A stretch of DNA of 64,000 bases from Ascaphus truei (taxonomy: Eukaryota; Chordata; Amphibia; Anura; Ascaphidae). The translations under genes and the position numbers were made by a program. The stretch is from positions 112,795,676 to 112,859,675 of the forward strand of contig CM071571.1 in assembly GCA_036426205.1 (NCBI GenBank), given 5' to 3'. Of the stretch, positions 1 through 11,764 are shown one piece after another (positions within the stretch are counted from its first letter, which is position 1; the number at the start of each line of letters is the position of its first letter). The notes below the pieces were generated by a model that was not told where the DNA came from, did not search any database, and saw nothing but the letters and a program-made list of their open reading frames with translations.

Positions 1-673
1 GTCCCAGCAATTGCTAAACCAATTGCTTCCATAGTCAACTCTATGTTGTCTGTAGGCCATATCCCTAAGACATGGAAAGCATGCAGAGTTGTCCCAATCT
101 TCAAAAGTGGGGACAAAAACACTGTCTCAAACTACAGACCAATCTCCCTTCTCCCAATCCTATCCAAAGTCATGGAAAAATGTGTCCACTCCCAATTAAG
201 TGATTACTATAGCAAGACAAATTTCCCTAGTCAATTCCAATCTGGCTTTCGCCCCAAACACTGCATCGTAACTACCCTGCTAAAAGTTTGCAATGAAATC
301 CAGTGTGGAATGGAACAGGGTCAACTCACTGGTGCCGTATTCCTATATTTTGCAAAGGCTTTTGATACTGTTGATCATGCTATCCTGCTCAACAAACTCC
401 AGAGCTCTTGAATAGGGAAGCATGCTTTAAACTGGTTTCAGTCCTACCTATCAGGTAGATCCCAACATGTGTCCATCTCTGTCTCTAACTCTAACCCCCT
501 GGATATTACCTGTGGCGTCCCGCAAGGCTCTGTTCTGGGGCCCCTACTCTTCTCAGTGTTCATCAATGATCTTCCCACAGCTTGTCAGGAAGCCTCAATA
601 CACATGTATGCAGATGACACAATCCTATATGCACACAGCCATAGCCTCTCTGACCTTCAACACATACTTCAGT
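1..673 (+). pseudogene. L2-like LINE, reverse transcriptase part (5' segment)
   Basis: This is the middle of a non-LTR retrotransposon reverse transcriptase, cut by the window edge on the left. In one frame it shows the fingers motif NYRPISLLPILSK, then FAKAFDTVDHA (first catalytic Asp), GVPQGSVLGPLLF and the MYADDTILY catalytic box. These are typical of the CR1/L2 group. One in-frame TGA at 409-411 interrupts the frame between the fingers and palm. The element does not end at 673: its coding sequence resumes at 3541 after a younger PLE insertion, and the residues line up without loss (LQS followed by DFFRLENW). It is a dead copy. Assignment to L2 rather than a sister clade rests on residue pattern only. 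Confidence 0.85.
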
Positions 674-1359
674 CTGTGAATGAATAGTGAATTAGTACCC
701 TAAAGCTCAGCGCTGGGACCATTAAATGTGTGATTACAATGTAAGTGATAATAAATCTACTTATGATTAGATAAAAGCTGCCCTGGGGTCCCTGCCTAAC
801 AAATAACTCACAAATTCGTTTAACAGACAATAATACAATAATGTAGTGACCCGGCGCTAGAAGTGACAACAATACCCCAGTCCAATGATATGTCCATATA
901 GATTTGGAAAGTTCTCTTAATTTTCCAATTGAAAACGAAGTGGTGGTTCAGTTGCTAGCTGGTACTTCAAAATTTCTCCTGCAGTATAATAGACAAAGGG
1001 AAAGAAACCATTGCGCAGCCACAAGTACCAACAGGTGACTCCAAAAAGGGCTTAAAAGTTATAAACTTACAAAAGTACTGTGTCTATGTTCATTTGAGAG
1101 AATCTGTGCTTTAACCAACTTCTTCTCCTGGACCTCACGAATCCCCCGTGTTGTCAGTCATACGTCAGCTCGCTCTCCTGTTAACTCACAGCCTGATCAC
1201 TCAAAGGTGATCTCCGTGGGTTCCCGGAAAGGAAATGACATAGGAGATGATGGTGCAGATTGCTAAAAACTTTAATGACAGTAAAAACAGTAAAAAACAG
1301 CCAAAGGCTTACTCACATAAACCGTGCTGTTACAGAACAACTGACAACGTGCCATCCGC

Positions 1360-1651
1360 AGCTTGTTAAGGTGAGGGGTAGTGAACACTAGGCTGATCGC
1401 GCTCTCACTGCTCTCAGTTCCAGAGACCATTGCCTGTCTTCGCGCAACACACTGACATCACGCAATGGCGCCCCCTCCACTTTCCTTGCTACCGGACACT
1501 TCAGCAGCTTGTTAAGGTAAGGGGTGGTACAACCTGGGCTGATCGCGCTCTCACTGATCTCAGTTCCAGAGACCGCTGCCTGTCTCCGCGCAACTCACTG
1601 ATGTCACGCGATGGCGCCCCCTCCACTCTCCTTGCTACCGGACACTTCAGT
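1360..1651. repeat. Two-copy tandem duplication inside PLE terminal repeat
   Basis: Two adjacent copies of about 146 bases, each running from cagcttgttaaggt to ctaccggacacttcag. They differ at several positions. The right arm of the same element has only one copy, so the duplication arose in this arm or was lost from the other. Confidence 0.8.
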
Positions 1652-1654
1652 CTT

Positions 1655-1721
1655 AACTCCTCCCTCTCAGAACGCGTTTCGTGACTCAAAGTGGTCACTT
1701 CATCAGTGGTGAGGGGGAGTT
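1655..1721 (-). ncRNA. Hammerhead-ribozyme-like motif in PLE repeat
   Basis: Read on the minus strand, the order is: 5' strand of stem I (aactccccctcacca), core CTGATGA, a hairpin built on GTGAC/GTCAC, core GAAAC, a two-pair stem III (AC..GT around GC), then the 3' strand of stem I ending in gggaggagtt. The two stem I strands pair over about 14 bases with a few mismatches. PLEs are known to encode minimal hammerheads with a tiny stem III. An extra A follows CTGATGA, so stem II starts one base late. Self-cleavage is inferred, not shown. Confidence 0.6.
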
Positions 1722-2113
1722 CCTAACTACTGGTGTATTTATACCATAGAGGGCGACATACACCCCCCTGGAACCAATTTGTAATTAATACAATAAAAAA
1801 ATAATAAAATGAAATGCACCCATAATTTACAACACGATTATTGCCACTAGGGAAACAAGCCCTGGGATTGAGTGGCAATATATCAGGCATTAATAGGTGA
1901 TGATATTACATTCCAACTATTAAAAATATCATAAACAATTGGATCATTGATACACAGATTATTAACTAAATGTATGTTAGTACATGTTGATGAATGTTAA
2001 TAAATATGTAAATTAACACAGACAAGTAAATCTAGCGGGGACAGAGATCGCTTAATCCGCCAAAAAAGAGGCCAGATCAAAATCTATATTTAGGCCATGG
2101 GGTGACAGGGTCC

Positions 2114-2521
2114 TCAAAGTATAGATCCAAAAGGTCTCCCTTTTGGATAAATAATTGAGTCTGTCACCCCTCTCCAGTTGGCTTTTGGGCAATCTATGCC
2201 CCTACAGATAAGTCCCTCTGGGTTCTGATTGTGTTTAATTTTGAAGTGGTTGGAGACACTGTGTGTCTCCAAACCTCTTTTTATATTGTATACATGTTCT
2301 GCCAGCCTACGTTGCAGCACTCTCCCAGTTGTCCCCACGTATTGTAGTCCGCAGGGGCATTCCAATAAATATACACAATATCTACTTTTGCAATTGATGA
2401 ATGTGTCTATATCATAGCTGTTACCTGTCACAACTGATTGGAATTTACTGCCCTTAATACTATAGGAACACCCTATGCATTTGCCACACGTGAAATAGCC
2501 CTTTAAATTGGCTAGCCACAT
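2114..2521 (-). pseudogene. PLE GIY-YIG endonuclease fragment
   Basis: A 135-codon minus-strand frame encodes the C-terminal part of a PLE protein. It begins with a Cys-rich linker (CGKCIGCSY), then the GIY-YIG nuclease core YCVYLLECPCGLQYVGTTGR, a downstream LAEHVYNI helix with the candidate catalytic Glu, and the conserved WRGVTDSIIYPKG tail. In PLEs this domain nicks target DNA for reverse transcription. The reverse transcriptase that should precede it is missing. The weak CDS start is an internal Met; the true protein would have begun far upstream. Confidence 0.85.
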
Positions 2522-2551
2522 TGTGGTTTTATGTCTTGGCCCACTGAGGGG

Positions 2552-3528
2552 GCAATCAATGATCCAATTGTTTATGATATTTTTAATAGTTGGAATGTAA
2601 TATCATCACCTATTCATGCCTGATATACTGCCACTTAATCCCAGGGCTTGTTTCCCTAGTGGCAATAATCGTGTTGTAAATTATGGGTGCATTTCATTTT
2701 ATTATTTTTTTATTGTATTAATTGCAAATTGTTTCCAGGGGGGTGTATGTCGCTCTCTATGGTATAAATACACCAGTGGTTAGGAACTCCCCCTCACCAC
2801 TGATGAAGTGACCACTTTGAGTCATGAAACGCGTTTGGAGAGGGAGGAGTTAAGACTGAAGTGTCCGGTAGCAAGGAGAGTGGAGGGGGCGCCATCGCGT
2901 GACGTCAGTGTGTTGCGCGAAGACAGGCGGCGGTCTCTGGAACTGAGAGCAGTGAGAGCGTGATCAGCCTAGTGTCCACTACCCCTCACCTTAACAAGCT
3001 GCGGACGGCACGTTGTCAGTTGTTCTGTAACAGCACGGTTTATGTGAGTAAGCCTTTGGCTTTTTTTAACTGTTTTTACTGTCATTAAAGTTTTTAGCAA
3101 TCTGCACCATCATCTCCTATGTCATTTCCTTTCCGGGAACCCACGGAGATCACCTTTGAGTGATCAGGCTGTGAGTTAATAGGAGATCGAGCTGACGTAT
3201 GACTGACAACACGGGGGATTCGTGAGGTCCAGGAGAAGAAGTTGGTTAAAGCACAGATTCTCTCAAATGAACATAGACACAGTACTTTTGTAAGTTTATA
3301 ACTTTTAAGCCCTTTTTGGAGTCGTCTGTTGGTACTTGTGGCTGCGCAATGGTTTCTTTCCCTTTGTCTATTATACTGCAGGAGGAATTTTGAAGCACTA
3401 GCTAGCAATTGAACCACCACTTCGTTTTCAATTGGAACATTAAGAGAACTTTCCCAATCTATATGGACATATCATTGGACTGGGGTATTGTTGTCACTTC
3501 TAGCGCCGGGTCACTGCATTATTGTATT
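2552..3528. repeat. Right arm of PLE inverted terminal repeat
   Basis: Inverted partner of 836-1955. Identity is high across the middle (ccggtagcaaggagagtggagg, then the gatcacctttgagtgatcagg block). The arm abuts the right copy of the 12-bp target duplication. Confidence 0.85.
2785..2851 (+). ncRNA. Hammerhead-ribozyme-like motif in PLE repeat
   Basis: Mirror copy of the motif at 1655-1721. Stem I strands are aactccccctcacca and tggagagggaggagtt. The core is CTGATGA, a GTGAC/GTCAT hairpin, then GAAAC, GC, GT and T at the predicted cleavage position. Differences from the other arm mostly preserve pairing, which supports an RNA-level role. Function is inferred from the motif. Confidence 0.62.
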
Positions 3529-3540
3529 ACATACTTCAGT

Positions 3541-4334
3541 GTGACTTTTTCAGACTCGAAAACTGGATTTCCCAAAACAAACTGTTTTTAAACACTGACA
3601 AGACTGTAACAATGGTGTTTGGGACCAAGACTAAATTTTTAAAGCTTCCAGCGACTTAGCTCCAGATTAGAACTAACACTAACACCACCCTAACTCCTGT
3701 TACTAGTTTTAAATACCTGGGCATATGGTTTGACTCCCACTTAAAATTCGGGATGCACATTTATACCCTGACAACCAAGACCTATGCCAAACGAGGGGTA
3801 CTTTACAGGAACAAATCCTGCCTAAGTCTCCTGGTCAGAAAACGTATCGCACAGCAGATGCTAATGCCAATTATTGACTATGGAGACATAGTATATGGCT
3901 CAGCACCTCGAACCCACCTTAGCAAACTTAACACCCTCTACAATTCAATTTGTCGTTTTGATCTCCAATGCAACTATAACACACATCACTTCGAAATGCT
4001 CAAAGAACTAGACTGGTCATCACTCGAGTCTAGGCGCAAAGTTCACCTTTCCTGTCTTGCCTTCAAATTCTTTATGGGCAAGCTACCCAGCTACCTGAAC
4101 AAGCTCCTCACCCCTACCACATGCAGCACCTATCACCTGAGATCAGACTCCAATAGACTGTTCATGGTCCCAAGGCTCAACAAAGTATCCGACCGCTCCT
4201 CCTTCTCTTACCGTGCACCCCAAAACTGGAACAACCTACCAGAGACTCTTACATCCACCACCAGTTTAAGTTCTTTCAAATCTAAGGCTGTTACACATTT
4301 TAATCTGGTCTGTAACTGTTTCATACGCCCATAA
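3541..4334 (+). pseudogene. L2-like LINE, reverse transcriptase C-terminal region
   Basis: Continuation of the LINE begun at 1. It resumes with DFFRLENWISQN and a short block with an FKYLGIWFD motif (thumb region), then a long frame at 3753-4334. That frame ends with the conserved C-terminal domain of CR1/L2 enzymes, including the SFSYRAPQNWNNLPE motif and a SLSSFKSKAVTHF tail before the stop. The stretch 3592-3752 is broken by frame changes. The protein would have finished here at its natural end. Confidence 0.85.
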
Positions 4335-4520
4335 TATATATTATCTTTAACTGTGCATGCAATGTCTTGTATATAATGTATACCCTGCTCATTATGTAAC
4401 TGTATTTATAAACATGTTTTATTTGTCTTAACTCTGTGCCCAGGACATACTTGAAAACGAGAGGTAACTCTCAATGTATTACTTCCTGGTAAAATATTTT
4501 ATAAATAAATACTTTTTCTA
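4335..4520 (+). mobile_element. L2-like LINE 3' untranslated tail
   Basis: The tail contains tctgtgcccaggacatac, gaaaacgagaggtaactc and tacttcctggtaaaat, and ends in ataaataaat. The same block recurs at 30289-30390 and, inverted, at 5087-5160, so it defines the 3' end of a LINE family present in several copies. Confidence 0.8.
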
Positions 4521-5086
4521 TTGTTGCCTGTGTTTGGGGTAGATTATTAAAATGTACCAATCATCTGTTATGCCACTGTAAATGTAAATTGAATGAGAAA
4601 TGTTGTATTCATGCATTTTATGTGATTGCATGACACTGCTTCTGTTCTTACGTTGCGAGTTCGTGACACATTACACACCAGGGAGGTTAAAGACTTTACT
4701 TTGGTTCAGCCTCTCAAAAATACAGAAGCCTTGAGATATCAGCTGCTAGCAGAGTAGTGGGAAATCCCCAGCTTAGTGAAGAAGGTCACACAGTGTATAA
4801 CCATCCATCCACCTGTATGAGTTGGTAGCAATATAATAGCTATACAAACACAAAGTGGTGCATGTTCATTGTTCAATTACTATGTACTGCATGTTTGATA
4901 TATTGTATGTGGATTATAAATGCTACTGTAGGAATAAGATAAGCATAGCATCCATGTGTTGCAAGTTATGATGATACAGTATAATATATCATGTGCTGTA
5001 TTTATGCATTTTATATACTGTGATGTGTCTTACATAGCACACGGCCGACAAGGATTTTCACTGGGGGGAGAATGTATTTATTTTTA
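4521..5086. other. Non-coding, nothing recognised
   Basis: AT-rich sequence with no credible coding frame, no clear repeat edge and no RNA gene seen. Confidence 0.6.
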
Positions 5087-5160
5087 AAAGTGTTTTACCA
5101 GGAAGGAATACATTGAGAGCTACCCCTCGTTTTCAAGTAAGTCCTGGGCACAGAGTTATA
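5087..5160 (-). mobile_element. Inverted fragment of the L2-like LINE tail
   Basis: The reverse complement matches the LINE 3' tail at 4420-4500 (ttaccaggaaggaatacattgag on the plus strand; some changes). It is a very short 5'-truncated copy or part of a SINE using the same tail. Confidence 0.7.
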
Positions 5161-5339
5161 CCAATACATGTTACATTAAAAGAACAGAGGTTATACAGTC
5201 AATTCACAGACATTTCATGCACAGAGAGTTGGAAAATTGGGTACAGGGGATAAAGGACTGGTTAGTTTCAGATTGAAATAGAGAAGCTATAACATCATCA
5301 AACATCAGTGAATGGCAGCAAATGGCTCACACCCTTTAG

Positions 5340-5770
5340 CTGCACAAAAGGTTGTCTGCCTTTGGAGCGACGCAGATATACACTGAAAGGGTTCAGAATG
5401 AATACAGCTGCAAATACAAGTTTTTTGTCCTCTTTGCTAATTAACATTTATGTGGGTGGGGTTGACATTCCACAAAGTATAAGCAAATGTTAACCCTTAG
5501 CATGCTGGTCCTGTGGAGAGGGGAGCCCCATCAGGCTCCACCTTTTGGGGCAATTCAGATGTACACTCAAGGGGTTCATAATGAATGCAGCTGCGAATAC
5601 AAAATTCGTTGTCCTCTTGGCTCATTAACATTCCAGTGGATGCGGTTGAAGTTCCACAAAGTACAAGCAAATGTTAACCGTTAGCATGCTGGTCCTGTGC
5701 AGAGGGGATGCCCTATCAGGCATCTGCCTTTGGAGCGATGCAGATGTACACTGAAGGTATGTAGAATGTA
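5340..5770. repeat. Tandem repeat, unit about 185 bp, 2.3 copies
   Basis: The block ctgcctttggagcgacgcag...cactgaaagggttcagaatg recurs at about 5350, 5533 and 5720. Each unit also contains tccacaaagtataagcaaatg and agcatgctggtcctgtg. Copies are roughly 85-90% alike by eye. No coding content is credible. Confidence 0.8.
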
Positions 5771-7840
5771 GCACCGTATGGGAATACTACTTTAAGCAAG
5801 GGCCTTAGACTATTAATTGTATTGGAAGCTACAATTGTATTGTCTCTATCCAGCACATGGTATGGAGTTCCGGGGCAGAAACCTAAATAAATTCACCTTC
5901 TAGAAGGTGCCTTATGATTTCACTAAGTAAATATACTTTGTAGAATACAAACTCCTCCCCTAGTAGTCATAGTGACTAGTAATGTTGCTATGGGTATATA
6001 AGGATATAAGGATTGGGATGGAATATTCTAGTTCAGATCCCAGGAGGAGACCAAGATGGGGGATCTCATTGTAAATAATGTAAGTCTTGTGAGTCGGTAA
6101 CTATGTGTGTTAGTATCAGGACCCCCTTTATTATTTTCTAGTTAAGGGAAAGTGTCACTCCTAAATACTAGGGCCCCTCTATATGGCCCTGAGGCATGTT
6201 TCACCCACTAGATTGGATGGACAGTACTCTATAGGAGGTTCCTCAGTAAGGGCCTCAGAGTATCACACAAGAGTAGCTCTGATAGCGTGATAGGGTTGGC
6301 AACCTCATGCAAGAGGACAGCCTGCCTAGGGATCCTAATGGAGGATCCAGGATCCAACAGCTAGGCATTGGATTACCCCAGATGATAACAGCAAAGGGAA
6401 AGAATGTGCCTCTTTGGGGAATGCTGCCTGAGCAACCCAAGGAAGACGTTTGTATGTTGTTCCTGTGAATAAAAGTAAAAGAAAAGCTCCTGGCGCCCTC
6501 TATCTGTTTCTTCAAGTGCTTACCAGCCCTGCACGAATTCCAGCACCCTGAGAGACAAGGTAAATAAGAGATGCTGAGCACCACCTGCACATACACAACA
6601 CCTAAATAGACAGTGAATCACTTTGGAGTGGCCCTCTTTTGTTGGCCGGGGGAAAGAGGTGTTACTGAGGATTTGAAGGCCGAAACAAAATGCTTGAGAT
6701 CCAAAACACTGATAGCTGTGTGTTATTGGATGTTGGATAACCAACCTAGGCAACTTCAACAAAGTTTTATAGTTTGGGAATAGGAAAACTATGTTGTTAT
6801 CTAAAAATGAATCTGATGGAAGGATTGTTTTGCATGGTACTGTATATTAAAGCACATAGAGTCATTACTAAATAGAAAGTATTAAAACATTTATTATGTA
6901 TTGAGATTGTATTTATGTTCATACAGATGTAGCAGGCGTTCTCACCCCCATTAACGCAAAATAATGTACAGAAGAAAAAAATAAATAAATACTTTGCTTT
7001 CAATAGTACTTGTTGTAGGTCTTGCAGTAATAACGTGGTAACATGAATGCATTATGTTAACAGAAGTAATAACTCCTGCTACATCTGTTAAAGTGCATTA
7101 TACAGAAAATGTGGAATGTGGATATAGTAAAGAAAGTACACTAGTAAAACCAATATGAAGATGTTTTTAGTTTTATTGTCTTATTTGAGTTATCATTGAT
7201 TTGCCTCTGTTATTGGAATTACAATGTGCCTCTTAGAGACCCTATAAACATACAAATATATTATATACAAACACAAAAAGAAAAAGAGGGTTTGTTGAAA
7301 GCACATGAAAAATATGTGAAAGTTCAAAATGGATTATATTAGCAATACAAAACACAAAAATAATATTAAAATATACCTAAACACATACTAAATGAACACT
7401 GCTGAACCAATGAATACACAATAATAATGTGGAGACCCAAAATATGTAACATGCAAAATACATTGGTATGATAATGCAAATCCAGGGGAAAATAATTTCC
7501 CCTGGAAAGGCAATGGAGATCGGCCGATCAGCAACACATGATAATACAAATGACTGGAAAAAAACAATATCTACACAAACCCAAGTGTAGACGGACGTTC
7601 ACAGAGGTACACAATTGGTGACTTTATAAGGTGAAATTATAATAGGCTTTATTGTGCCTTTTCCTTTTCATCAGGAAATCATCCAAACACAGGGGGGGGG
7701 GGGGAAAAAGCTTCTATTCACTTGGGAGTATCTCTAGTGAAAATACCATGCAATTAATTCACAACTCCATAAGTCAAGCATGTATCGCAGCCCCAAAACA
7801 TATAGCATGAAATAAGCAGATATAAGCAGTCTCTTAATTA
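5771..7840. other. Non-coding; possible old LTR in the first part
   Basis: 5771-6600 includes a gggtatataaggatataagg TATA-like segment followed about 450 bases later by gtgaataaaagtaaaa, an arrangement seen in LTRs, but I could not place both ends. The remainder is AT-rich with a poly-G run at 7692-7703. No gene is seen. Confidence 0.35.
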
Positions 7841-7849
7841 TGAAAGTCT

Positions 7850-8226
7850 TATCTGTTTCTTGCTGTAGAGTAAGCTTCTCTGCTCTCCTGGAACCGCACC
7901 CGCGTGTGCACAGAAAATATCAGCATCCAGGTTGTGAAGTCTTATTTGGTGTCTTGCAATCAGCTATGCTGGGCAGAGCTCAAGACCGGTCAGCTCCAGA
8001 GATGTGTGTTCTCTTGGTCAGACTCTTCTGCGAGTCTCAAGAACACTCCTCTGTATATCCAAAGGTCAGCTCTCATTCAGAGCTAAGGAGCCACTTCCTA
8101 TTTCAACAGACAGGCCTTTTTAAGCAATCAGGCAGGTGGTGTTTATTAATTGACTACCAGCAGTTAACCACCACACTGCTAGATTAAAGGCACATTACTT
8201 GAACAGGGATTACTCCCCTGTTACAC
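7850..8226 (-). mobile_element. Solo LTR-like fragment
   Basis: On the minus strand the segment begins tgtaacaggggagtaatccc, an LTR-like TG start. It contains a TATA-like cttaaaaaggcctg and an early aataaac. Other LTRs in the window (12740, 33834, 60559) start in a similar way. The far edge could not be fixed. Confidence 0.4.
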
Positions 8227-9890
8227 CAAGTAAACACAGAAAAAAGAGCAACAATAAAATATAATGAATGAAAGCCCTAGATGCTGTGTAGCCAGAAGGT
8301 GGTGGCTAAACCCTGGCAGTTATAATAAAGAGCCAGAGAAAGACAGAAAATAAATGTCTAAAATATGCACAGGTGGGGTCCCCTGAAAGACTAAAATGGA
8401 AACAATGAGACAGCAGAGAAAACAATGGAGAAAAACATGAGAAAATAACTCCCTAATGCCACAGCTAGGTGTAACTGATATAAGCTGTGGCAGACAAAAA
8501 TGAAAGTGTCCCAAAGGCTACCGTGGAGCAAGGAAATGTCCAGATACTTGCTATGACGCTGCACCAGACATCCAGAGGAGAAGGGGAGTCCAAGACAGAG
8601 GTAAGTAAGAGGCAATGCAAGCCCCCGGCATCCCGCTCACTGTTAGCATCAGGCAGCAATCATACAGCAGTCACAGAGACTAGACAAAACAGCATCAGCA
8701 GTAAAGCTCCAAACAAGGAGATGGTCAGCATGGTGCAGCGGTGGGACACAGGAAAGTGAGTGGTATAGATACTCCAACGGCCGTTTGATGCAGGGGCTTT
8801 GTGCATATGTTCAGCGCAGCACAGCCCGCCTCAGCAATGCTGATTTAACTATGTCCTAGGCCTAAGAGACGAGGATATCGCTCAGACCTGGATATGAATT
8901 AAGTTTTACTTACTGTATATGTAAGTTTTTTATTATTGTTGTCATATTATACCATCATACTCTTACCATGGTGCGCACTTGTGCTTTTTTTCTTGGTTGC
9001 CTGGATCCACCGACGGAGTCTCCTGCCAGGGTCCTTCTTGGAGTGGGGGAAGACACTCCAAATCACAGGAGAAGCAAGAGGAAGGAGAGAAATTACTTTT
9101 CTGCATTCATAGGAAGCAAGAGCGTGGACTGAACACTCTTTTACTGCTTCCAATGTTACCTAACCAACACATACAAACAACTACTAGTATCTAACTTAAA
9201 GAAAACATACTGTAAGCAGGCCAGTCAGATTTAGGGGAAAGAAATGGAAATACTGAAAAGCTTTTTCAAAATCTGAAATATTTGGGTAGTTTGAGAAGCA
9301 ACCTACATCGTTGTAAAATTATTAAAACTAGACCTAAAAAAATTGACTTTCTGGTTAAATAGATGAAAATATTTGATTGGAAGATAAGTTGTAAACATAT
9401 CAATGATAAGACGTCTTTAAGAGGAAGACAATGTACTGTAGCAAGTGAAGTGCTGCATCAACAAGTAGTAGAATAAGTCCTACTGGTCATCTGGATTAAA
9501 TTATGAATGTTTTGGCATTCCAAAGCGGGTTGATAACATTTATACCAGTGGTGGTCAATTACTATACAAAACGCAGAATTTTAGATAGCTACATTTGTAT
9601 TATAAACACCCAAGTTCTTAACAGGAGTAAATAACAACTCAGGAGGAAAAGTCTCACGTTTTCCATATCACATAGCATGAAAGTGGTCAGACAATGTAAC
9701 ATGGCAATGGTCTCTTTTCACACGAATTAAACGTATGGAATTTTTTTGTTATTGTCGCTTTCACTCACATTTGATGATACAATTAAGATATCTCTTTTGG
9801 TCCCCAGTTGGAGCTTATCAAAGCCTTTGATATGCTTTTCAGTGATACTAAATACTTACAGGTATCATCTGTAGGATACTATCTAGAAAA
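8227..9890. other. Non-coding, nothing recognised
   Basis: Several short open frames overlap on both strands without motif, codon bias or conserved domain. I see no gene here. Confidence 0.55.
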
Positions 9891-9894
9891 GCAG

Positions 9895-10417
9895 TTTTCA
9901 ACCTGGGCTCCATAAACCCTGAAGTTTAAATGGAGGTTGTCGAGGATTACATAAGAAAAATATGGTAATGTTTTATTCTTTAAGATCTAATAATTTAGTT
10001 TCTCAAAAATGTTTGTTAAATAATTTACAAATATCAAAAATAAAGCAGTTACAGTAGTCACATCAAAAATCAGAAGACATCAATCAGTGTTCAAGAAAAA
10101 AAAAATATTCAATATAGACATCACATTGTAAAAGGGTTAGTCAAAAAAGCTTAAATGATCACAATAATATACATACAATGTATAATAACAAGATACATAT
10201 TTACGTCAATGAAAATCTAATCCAATCTCTGAAATTAGCAATACCAAAGTAATACCTTACAAAAAATAGACAAATAAAACAGGCTTTTGTGTGACTAATC
10301 ATATTATAATATGATGTCTATATTGAATATATATATTTTTTCTTATTTTTTTTTCTTATTGTGTGAATTTTCTTGTAACTACTGTAGCTGCTCTATTTTT
10401 GATATTTGTAGACATTA
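9895..10417. repeat. Foldback repeat, possible hAT-type MITE
   Basis: Arms at about 10026-10145 and 10285-10417 are inverted copies. Shared landmarks are acaaatatcaaaaat, cagttacagtagt and attcaatatagacatca. The loop is about 140 bases. Just upstream, cagttttcaacctgggctcc resembles a common hAT end, but no matching right end was found, so the hAT assignment is weak. Confidence 0.55.
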
Positions 10418-11760
10418 TTGAAGAGATTGAGAGATCCCATTTGAGCATTTGACCTGTAAATACAGTATAGTTGTTGTTTTTTCTAAATTAGCATGCATAT
10501 TTCACACACTTTGCCATGTTGGAGTTGTGTGATGTAACATTCTTATTAGTTTGAAATTGGTTTAATAGTTTTAAAAGGTTTTTAAATGTTATACTGTAAT
10601 AGTATAACTTTTAATGTTATAATATACAATAGAAAGCCAAGCAACTTCCAGCCAAGCAAGTCAATCATTAATGGTTACATCTCAGGTTCTTGCTGCTACA
10701 GGAATTTGTTCTGTTTGCTGCAGGAGCAAGCCAGGCCGTCATGTTTACCCGTCTCAGAAAACCCAAGAATAGGCAAACTTTTTTTGGCAAAGAAGAGAAT
10801 GTATTAGTGCTGAGAAAGTGAGAATTTAAGTTTGTTCTGCTTTATGTTTGAGAGTGTGCTATGTGTGATGCAAATTGTTAGACATAAACGTTTAAGTCAC
10901 TTGAAACTTAGCTGACCGCTAATTGTAATTAAAAAATGTACACAAAGAGACACGATACTGCATGGCACAAAACTTGGAGCACAGGCCTTTCCACAGTGAC
11001 GGAAAAAAGAGCAAGATGAAAACAACGCAAGTTGAGTCACATTTGCTCTAAATTACCTTCATACCGTACATCACCCCCAATACCTCTAAATCTGAGACTT
11101 CTGTCTAATATATCAGTGGTGCTGTCATGCTGCTTAAAGAAATGTAGTTTAGTACCTGTGTTTTTTCTAAAAATAAAAAAATGGTAGTGTCTGCTTCTTT
11201 AAATCCTTAATCATAAAAATGTACTAGGTAATATGAATTATTTAGCACAACTATGCAGATGTGTCATTTTGTTGCAAGATAGATGAATTGTATCTTTCAG
11301 CCCAACATTATCAATTGCAAACGTCTTAGTAAAGCATCAATCACAAAGTCAAGTGTAGGCACAGAACTTACACATCAGCCTTTTCCCATTAATGGTGTAA
11401 GTAATTGTATTCCTTTTGTCCATAGGAAGAGTTCTAAAAAATAGCCATTATATTTTAAATATGTTAAAATTGTTTCAATATTAGCTTTCTGCTACATGTA
11501 CTGTTGTAATACCTAGAGTGGCAGTTTCTATCAAACCTGGTACTGCAAACCATTGGTGTGTCATGCAGGTAATGGAATACTCTTGATGGTTTTTCTAACT
11601 TGCAATCACTTAATTGTAATTTTTCAGCAGGTGAAACCAGTTAATGCCTTGAAAATCATGGAGTAAATAATACAAATGCAATAAAATTGATGCTATGTTG
11701 TCCATCACATTCAATTAGATAGTTTTGGTTAAACGGTTCCATTGACATTAATTAAAACAA
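10418..11760. other. Non-coding, nothing recognised
   Basis: AT-rich sequence with no credible gene, repeat edge or RNA gene. Confidence 0.55.
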
Positions 11761-11764
11761 AAAG

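Larger units (their letters stand above)
836..1955. repeat. Left arm of PLE inverted terminal repeat
   Basis: The reverse complement of this arm matches 2552-3525 over nearly its whole length. Shared landmarks are the ccggcgctagaagtgac block at the outer end and gtggcaatatatcaggc near the inner end. The left arm is longer because it contains a tandem duplication (see 1360-1651). It carries a hammerhead-like motif on the minus strand. Confidence 0.85.
674..3528 (-). mobile_element. Penelope-like element insertion with inverted terminal repeats
   Basis: A 2.86-kb insertion splits the L2-like LINE. It is flanked by the direct repeat acatacttcagt (662-673 and 3529-3540), a 12-bp target site duplication. 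Inside, two long arms in inverted orientation (about 836-1955 and 2552-3525) flank a short coding remnant of a PLE endonuclease on the minus strand. PLEs commonly carry LTR-like repeats in direct or inverted order and are often 5' truncated, which fits. The reverse transcriptase is absent, so the copy cannot move by itself. The first 160 bases (674-835) have no partner in the right arm. Confidence 0.85.

Noticed and set aside
2114..2521. GIY-YIG nuclease as a homing endonuclease or group I intron
   Set aside because: The Cys-rich linker, C-terminal tail and terminal repeats match PLE architecture, and no intron is present.
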